DNA from: Penium margaritaceum
Lineage: Eukaryota > Streptophyta > Zygnematophyceae > Desmidiales > Peniaceae
Assembly: GCA_023375785.1 (NCBI GenBank)
Contig: SZWC01002410.1
Coordinates: 4,780-68,779 of the forward strand
Length of the DNA: 64,000 bases
Direction of reading: 5' to 3'
The notes under the pieces: generated by a model
The model's input: only the letters and a program-made list of their open reading frames with translations
Told to the model about the DNA's origin: nothing
Database searches by the model: none
Translations under genes and position numbers: made by a program
Part shown: positions 58,191 to 64,000 of the stretch, one piece after another
How the letters are laid out: each line of letters starts with the position of its first letter
Position numbering within the stretch: position 1 is the stretch's first letter

Positions 58191-58928
58191 TGTTGGGAAA
58201 GGAGCCATCCGGCTTAGTTTCAGGTCCACAGGAGTAAGTTCCAGGAAACTACCAGATGCCTGCTCCGATTGTCAATCCAACTTCACCATTGGAAAGATCA
58301 GGTGGCAAAATATCTATGGTCCAAGCTTGAGGTCGATCCAACGGTCAGATTCAGAGACATGAGTTTTCGTAGTTTCCGGGGTCATCGACCGCCGATATCC
58401 GGTTGACCATGGGCGATTGCTCCATAACTTAACCAGAGAAAAGAAAAAGGCAAGAGATCCAGGGTCAAGACCTGATGGGAGAAATATCCAAAGAGGTCCT
58501 TGGTCTTAGGATTGCCTTGTCAGAGTGTACACACTATGATAAAGTTATTTTTCCTTACTTTTTGGGTGAGGTGAGATCCTTGTGTGCTAGCCATGGACAC
58601 ATGGCGATTCTCCATGACATTGTGGGTTATGTAACCACTAGGAGAGTACCGTGAGAGCATTTTCTAGCTCTCTAGGTCATGTGTGAGTGGTCAGCCTGCT
58701 TGCTAGGCTGATTTCCTCCCTTGTGTGAGATCATGGACTCTAGTGTGTGAGCCTTAGCCTCCATGGCTAAGTGGTGTGGCTTGTGAGAGGGCAGACTTGC
58801 CCAAGCTCTAGCTCTATATGTACTCCATTATTTTGAGTGATTGAACAACCATTCTTCAGCACAAGTGATACCCTTCCAATCACACATGCTCGCTACTCCA
58901 AGGCTCCCTCTCTCCTCCACATCCAACA
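58191..58928 (+). repeat. 3' LTR of A8 (738 bp)
   Basis: It runs from TGTTGGG to CCAACA. The hairpin at 58691-58711 has a changed loop (GCTTGCT) and intact stem. Confidence 0.93.
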
Positions 58929-59222
58929 TCCCTTTTGGTCACAAAGAAAATTAGTCACCGGGCAGAAATTTGACCCAGTGACCTCTCGCTCCAGAGATTA
59001 ACTCTGGAATGTCTAGGCCACAATGAGTTATCCTAGGTAATATATGCTGGCTATACTATCCAAATTAGACCAAGTGGCTCCAAAGGAGCAGTGCATGCCT
59101 TATCTATCTGGACCAGACTTAGGAGACATACTCCAAAGGAGAAGTGAACGCCTAGTGCATCATGTGCATGTCCAGATATCAGCCATGGATAGCGGGTATA
59201 TCTGGTCCACTAACTCTCCCTT

Positions 59223-61420
59223 GCATCTCTGTCCATTAATTGTGATATTTCTCCTCTCTCCAGCGGTCTTGGCCTCAGTCTTCGTCCGCTATGTTGACCA
59301 TATACATGCCTTGAGTACCTGCAGAGTGCAATTTGTCGTCGAGCGTCTTTGCCATGCAATCTGCGAGCATCTTCCTAGTCTCCATATATTCAAGGTCCAC
59401 GACCTCCTTTGCGACCAGGTCGCATGAGTAGTGGTACTTTATGTTGATGTGCTTGGTTTGGCGGGAGATGACTTCACCATGTACTATTTTCATGGCACTC
59501 TTGTTGTCGATGCGGACATCTATTGCCTCTATTTATAGCACTTTCATCTTGTCAAGAAAACTACGTAGCCATAGTATCTCCTTGCATGCACCACCATTCA
59601 AGAGGTACAAAAAGCCCGATGTGGACTTTTTGTCATCAATTCTTCCTCCGCAGTCGGCGTGTACGTAGCACACCAGCCGCACCGGGTCAGATCTTACCTG
59701 ATGCCCTTGACTGCTTGCCAGTTTTGTGGCCCTAGATTGGCCACAAACCTGCTCACTTGTCCCACAACATCGCAAATGTCACGGCATATTCCTACCATGG
59801 TATACATGAGGTTGCTAATTGCAGACTGGTAGGGAATGTTTTTCTTCTCACGCGGTTCTGCTTCCGTGGTGGGACTCATGGAGGAGGAAAGCTTGATTTC
59901 TATCGTCATGGGGATACTGGTGGACTCGGAGTCCTCCATCTTGTAGCGCTTGAGGACCTCCATGATGTACTTGGTCTGGTTGAGCCCGATGATGCCTGCT
60001 GCTCGATTGCGGTGGACGGCTATCCCGAGATAGAATTTGAGTGGACTCATGTCCTTCATCTTGAACCTGTTATTGAGATCTGTCTTCAACTAGTTCAACA
60101 ACTCGACTGATGACAAGCAGATAATTAGGTCATCCACGTACAGTGCAACGAGCATCAAACCTTGCTTATCCTCTCGTACATAGACACGAGTCATTCTGGG
60201 AGTGCGAGAAGGTGAGCCCAACCTTGAAGTCGTCCATCTCCTTGTATCACATCCTTAGGGCCTGTTTCAGCTCGTAGAGTGCTTGGACCTGTTAGGCAAC
60301 CTTGCCGTTTGGAGTTTTCACTTCCTCGAGTACGTCCTTCAACACTTCTTTGTCTAGCTTTCTATAGAGGAAAGCAGTCTCGACATCCATCTAGTGGACC
60401 TCTATATCTTTTGCAGCAACGATGTCCAACATGGATCTAATGGAGACAAAGATGAAAACACGCGCAAAGGTCTCCTCGTACTCTGAGCTTGTACTTGTCA
60501 ATTATACCATCCTGTTTCAATATTTTCTGGAATACCAACTTTGACCCCTCCACGTGCGCATTGGGGGACCTGTCCACCAAAAACCATTATTCGTTCTCTT
60601 CAATGGATGCGAGTTTGCTATCCATTGCCTCCTTCCACTTGGCCACATCAGGCATGTTCATAGCCTCTGTTACGGTCACAGGCTCTCTTTGAACCAGGAA
60701 TGACTAGCTGAGTCCGGTCATTCCGTACTCTCAGTATCGTACATGGACGGATATTTCTTCTCGCGCTTACTATGCCGGATTGTTGTTTGTGGTGCTTCAA
60801 GGTTTAGTTATTTCTATTGCTCCTACGCTACAAGTCATTCGCTGTTTGAGGAAGAGCCACTCTCCCTATAGTACCATCCGTCACTGGCACCATTTGCCAG
60901 TTTTCTGGTGCCTGATCACTTGACTCGAGCACCACAACCCACTCTCCTGATTTGGGAGCATGGACAGGGTCTAGCAACTCTCCATTGCCGAGCATCCTAA
61001 TGTCAAACTCGACATCTCGGAGCCTGATAAGCTTTCTAGCCGTCTGGTCCCACAGCTTGTATGCCTTGTATGCGGTGTCGTATGCGACCATTACACATTT
61101 ACGAACACATGCATCTAGCTTGGCACTTCCTTCTCGTGCTTGGACCTTTGCCCACGCAGTACAGCCAAAGACCCTCAAGTGTGAGGCATCTCGCTTCTTC
61201 CCTGACCAAGCCTCCTGTGGCGTCCTGAGCTGCTTCTCTTGCCACTTCTTAGCACGCCTTCCAAGCGCGGCTGCCAAAGTGAGATTCATAATGTAGCAAG
61301 TAGTTCTTGCAGCTTGAGCCTAGAAGCGAGATGGGATTTTGGCATAAAAGAGCATGTTTCGTGTCATGCCGAGGATAATCTGGATCATCCACTCAGCAAC
61401 GCCATTACTCTTGGTGGTGT
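59223..61420 (-). pseudogene. pol: pol fossil of B8 (integrase end, RT, RNase H)
   Basis: RNase H (59275-59700, INIKYHYSCDLVAKEVVDLE), RT (59694-60720, FYLGIAVHRNRAAGIIGLNQ), and hinge and integrase C-terminal part (60828-61320, TPQEAWSGKKRDASHLRVFG). It is broken into many short frames. Confidence 0.82.
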
Positions 61421-61729
61421 AAGGTGCAGATCCGTCAGTTATCCCTTAGCCATTCACCACCAGTAAACAAAGAAGAACGCACACTAGCGAACCCATGATC
61501 GTACATCCTAGGGCAGAATCTTATCGTGGTTAGGGCCCAAGGGTCGTAAGTCCAAGGGTAGAAATTATCCTCGGCCCTTGTTCGCTCATTGCCAGCACCT
61601 GCCGTAGGAGCTAATGGAGCAGATGGAGCACATGGAACTGATGGAGCTGATGTGCGTTGCAAGACAGAGAGGGCGAGAGAGTGCGCAAAAGCGTGCCTTA
61701 CAACTAGTCAGTATCTGTCCATGACCTTT

Positions 61730-62500
61730 TCTCAACCTGCCTGAGGCCACGGTCTAGAAAACGGTATCCGACACAATGGTTTCCGCTGACCGCTCTTGGT
61801 ATTGCAACCAAAAGATCATATCACCCTCTGAGCCAAGGTTCTACACTAATCAGATCGTACGAATCACTTCCTTGCACTATGTCCTTAGCACCTGGTTACT
61901 TTCGCGCTAGGAGCGAACTCTTGGGACTTAGACCGACCAATGCTTCTTTAGTGCCTGCCTCAGGTAGACAACTCTGTGAGAAGTTTCAAAGGTAAGAAGT
62001 GTACTCAATGACAGGCTATTGACAGGTTCTTATGGTCCTAGAGCTAGCCTCTAGCCTAGGCGCACAGTGGCTCCTTGGATGAGCAATTTTGGGAGCAATC
62101 TGGATTGCGTCATCCCCCGTACCTACATGGCGGTCCTTGTGACCGCCAAGTGGTGTCAATCACCAAGAAGGACCTTGGAATGTTCTAAGATGTCTCTTAG
62201 AACCTTCTTGTCCCAATTTTGGCCACAAAGAAAATAAGTCACCTGGCTCGGGTTTGACCTAGTGACCTCTCCCTCGAGAGACTAACTCTAGAACGTCTAA
62301 GCCACAAGGAGTTGTCCTAGGTAGTATTTGCTAGCTATACTATCCAGATTAGACCAAGGGGATTTGCTCCAAAGGGGCAGTGTATGCCTTGTCTATCCAG
62401 ACCAGACTTAGGGGAGTTACTCCAAGGGAGCAGTGTATGTCTAGTTTGTCCTGTACTTGTCCAAATATCAGCCATGGACAAGGAGCATATCAGGTCAATA
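61730..62500 (-). repeat. 5' LTR of B8 (771 bp)
   Basis: Family B LTR. The tRNA-like module is at about 62230-62310 (minus strand). A primer-site remnant GTCCATGACC lies just left at about 61717-61726. Confidence 0.88.
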
Positions 62501-62505
62501 ATGCT

Positions 62506-64000
62506 GCTGCTGACGTTGCTATGACTGCTTCTGCTACCGTTCTAGAGATTGGTGCTCTTGTTCCTGCTACTGCTGTTGCTCCTTCTGGTCCCTCTTGAAG
62601 TTGAAGTACTGTTTTTTGTAGTGCCCCTCTTTCTGGCAATAATGGCACTTGCTTTTCTTCTTGCCTCTTTGTTGCCCAAACTGCTGGTGCTTTTGGTCAC
62701 GTGAGCCCATGGGCATGAAAGGTATTTCACTACTGCTGCCGACATTGCGCTTTGCTGTATTACAACGCAATTTCACTTGCACCAGGAAGTGTAGATGAAG
62801 TCTAGGTCTAGATTCGGCCGGCATTCCAACGTCCCTCGCACTGTGTCATAGCTTGTTGGGAGTCCCCTCAAAAAGAGGGAAACAAAACCCGTGTCTTGCA
62901 CAGGGTTGCTAGCCGCTTTCAGTTGCTTTGCGAGCTCCTTTGCCCTGTCCAAGTATGCCTCCATCCCTTTGCCACCTTGCATTTTCAACGCTATCATCTT
63001 CTCCTCCAAAAACATGAGGAATGCAAGATCGTTGCTCTCATACTTCTTGGACAACCGATCCCATCCCTCTTTTGTAATAGCCTTGTCACTAACGTACTGA
63101 AGATGCGGATTGGATCTTCAGTACGTGCCCCTCTCTTCCAAAAGGAGGCGACAACGGATGTTCCAAAACGTGAAGTAAGCGCGTACTTCCAACTTCTCCA
63201 AGGGCTGTGCTACTGTGTTCACGCAAGCTGTTGCCATTTTGAGCTTTGGTGATGCTCAACGCTGCCCTTGAGTGGCGGTGCTACCCCTGCTTCTGCTACT
63301 GTTTCTACCAGAAATCTCTTTGATAGTAAATGGACTCTAGACGGTATCAGAAAGGGAGTTGGGAAAAACTGAGTCCATCACTAGAAATTTCAGCTCAAAA
63401 ACATTCACATGGACCCATAAAACAGGGCCATCAACTGGAGATTTTCAGAGATATGCCCTTTTGAAAACAGATTATGTTGATCTCTTATCCAACTCACACC
63501 AGCCAACTTGCAAATGGCGTTTCTCCCAAACTTATCAATGGAATGCAAATATTTTTACAACAAAAGAAGGCTTAGGAAAAATACTTCAACTAGCAATTTG
63601 ACAAAGAAATGAGAGAATTATGGTTACCACAAGGCGACAGTCTCGCTGAGAGAGAAGACTGTAGCCCTGGCTGACCTCGTTTTTAGCGTAAGTCTCAATA
63701 AAACCATTGGATCTTTGCGATATTGGGCTTGTTAGAAAGCTTCTCTTGAGAACTTGAAGATTTCAGTGTCGATTGTAAAATTTGGTCGAGGTTTCACCTC
63801 AATCTATCACTCTCAAAGTGACGTCATGTGCTAGGTGAAAGTGACAGAACTTGACTCTGATACCAAGAATTGGAACTGGAGGAGAGAGGGAGCCTTGGAG
63901 GAGTACATGTATGACTTGTGCTTAAGAATGGTTGCTAAATCACTCAAAATAATGGAGTACATGTAAAGCTAGAGCTTGAGTAAGTCAGCCCTCTCACTAG
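62506..64000 (-). mobile_element. A6, right piece: gag, leader and start of 5' LTR
   Basis: A6 resumes in its CAG-rich linker after B8: gag with knuckle CHYCQKEGHYKKQY (62567-62824), gag body (62773-63054, LMFLEEKMIALKMQGGKGME), start region near 63237, leader (63238-63852), primer site (63853-63865) and the 5' LTR from 63868 past the window end. It is broken. With the pieces at 35733 and 43371 it makes A6 the host of over 20 kb of later insertions. Confidence 0.88.

Larger units (their letters stand above)
56324..58928 (+). mobile_element. A8, right part: hinge, RT, RNase H and 3' LTR
   Basis: A8 resumes after A9 with the target copy GAAAT: hinge 56327-56690, RT 56700-57420 (VYVDDMLLLS), RNase H 57470-58170, purine tract 58179-58190, 3' LTR 58191-58928. 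TCCCT at 58929-58933 completes the target duplication. It is broken. Confidence 0.93.
58934..62500 (-). mobile_element. B8, main part: minus-strand family B element
   Basis: Rest of the 3' LTR (58934-59211), purine tract (59212-59222), RNase H, RT, hinge, part of integrase, leader (about 61425-61729) and 5' LTR (61730-62500). Protease and gag are absent from this copy. Target duplication ATGCT is exact (45068-45072 and 62501-62505), with A6 gag-pol linker sequence outside on both sides. It is broken. Confidence 0.92.

Overview
The window is plant-type heterochromatin made almost wholly of Ty1/copia LTR retrotransposon fossils. No host gene, rRNA gene or genuine tRNA gene was found. Two primer-binding sites match different parts of a plant-like initiator tRNA-Met, which points to a streptophyte (land plant or charophyte alga). 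I cannot name the species.

Three copia families are present. Family A (copies A1-A9) has ~737-bp LTRs (TGTTGG...CCAACA), a 3'-end tRNA-Met primer site and a CAG-rich gag/pol linker. Family B (B1-B8) has ~740-770-bp LTRs (TGTTGACC...). Family C (C1, C2) has ~755-761-bp LTRs (TGTTATG...GTGACA). B and C LTRs are related to each other, carry a tRNA-like module, and use a 'half-tRNA' primer site against the anticodon region of tRNA-Met. All copies are broken.

Layout: 1-13186 is a left nest (A1 in A2 in B1 in B2, inferred from right-hand edges) with a solo C LTR (C1) in B1. 13187-20578 holds element A3 and a B tail (B3) whose LTR contains a solo A LTR (A4). 20579-23982 holds B4 (minus) and a B gag-protease piece (B5). 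23983-25934 is a (CCATA)n array split by a 684-bp non-retroelement island bounded by a 10-bp inverted repeat. 25935-35732 holds an A LTR piece (A5), the nearly full-length C element C2 and rearranged B pieces (B6, B7). 35733-64000 is a deep nest: minus-strand A6 carries A7 and B8; B8's LTR carries A8; A8 carries A9. Every join in this nest has a 5-bp target-site duplication.

Six single-N positions each sit between two direct copies of the same 217-347 bp. These look like unmerged contig overlaps and inflate the elements that contain them.
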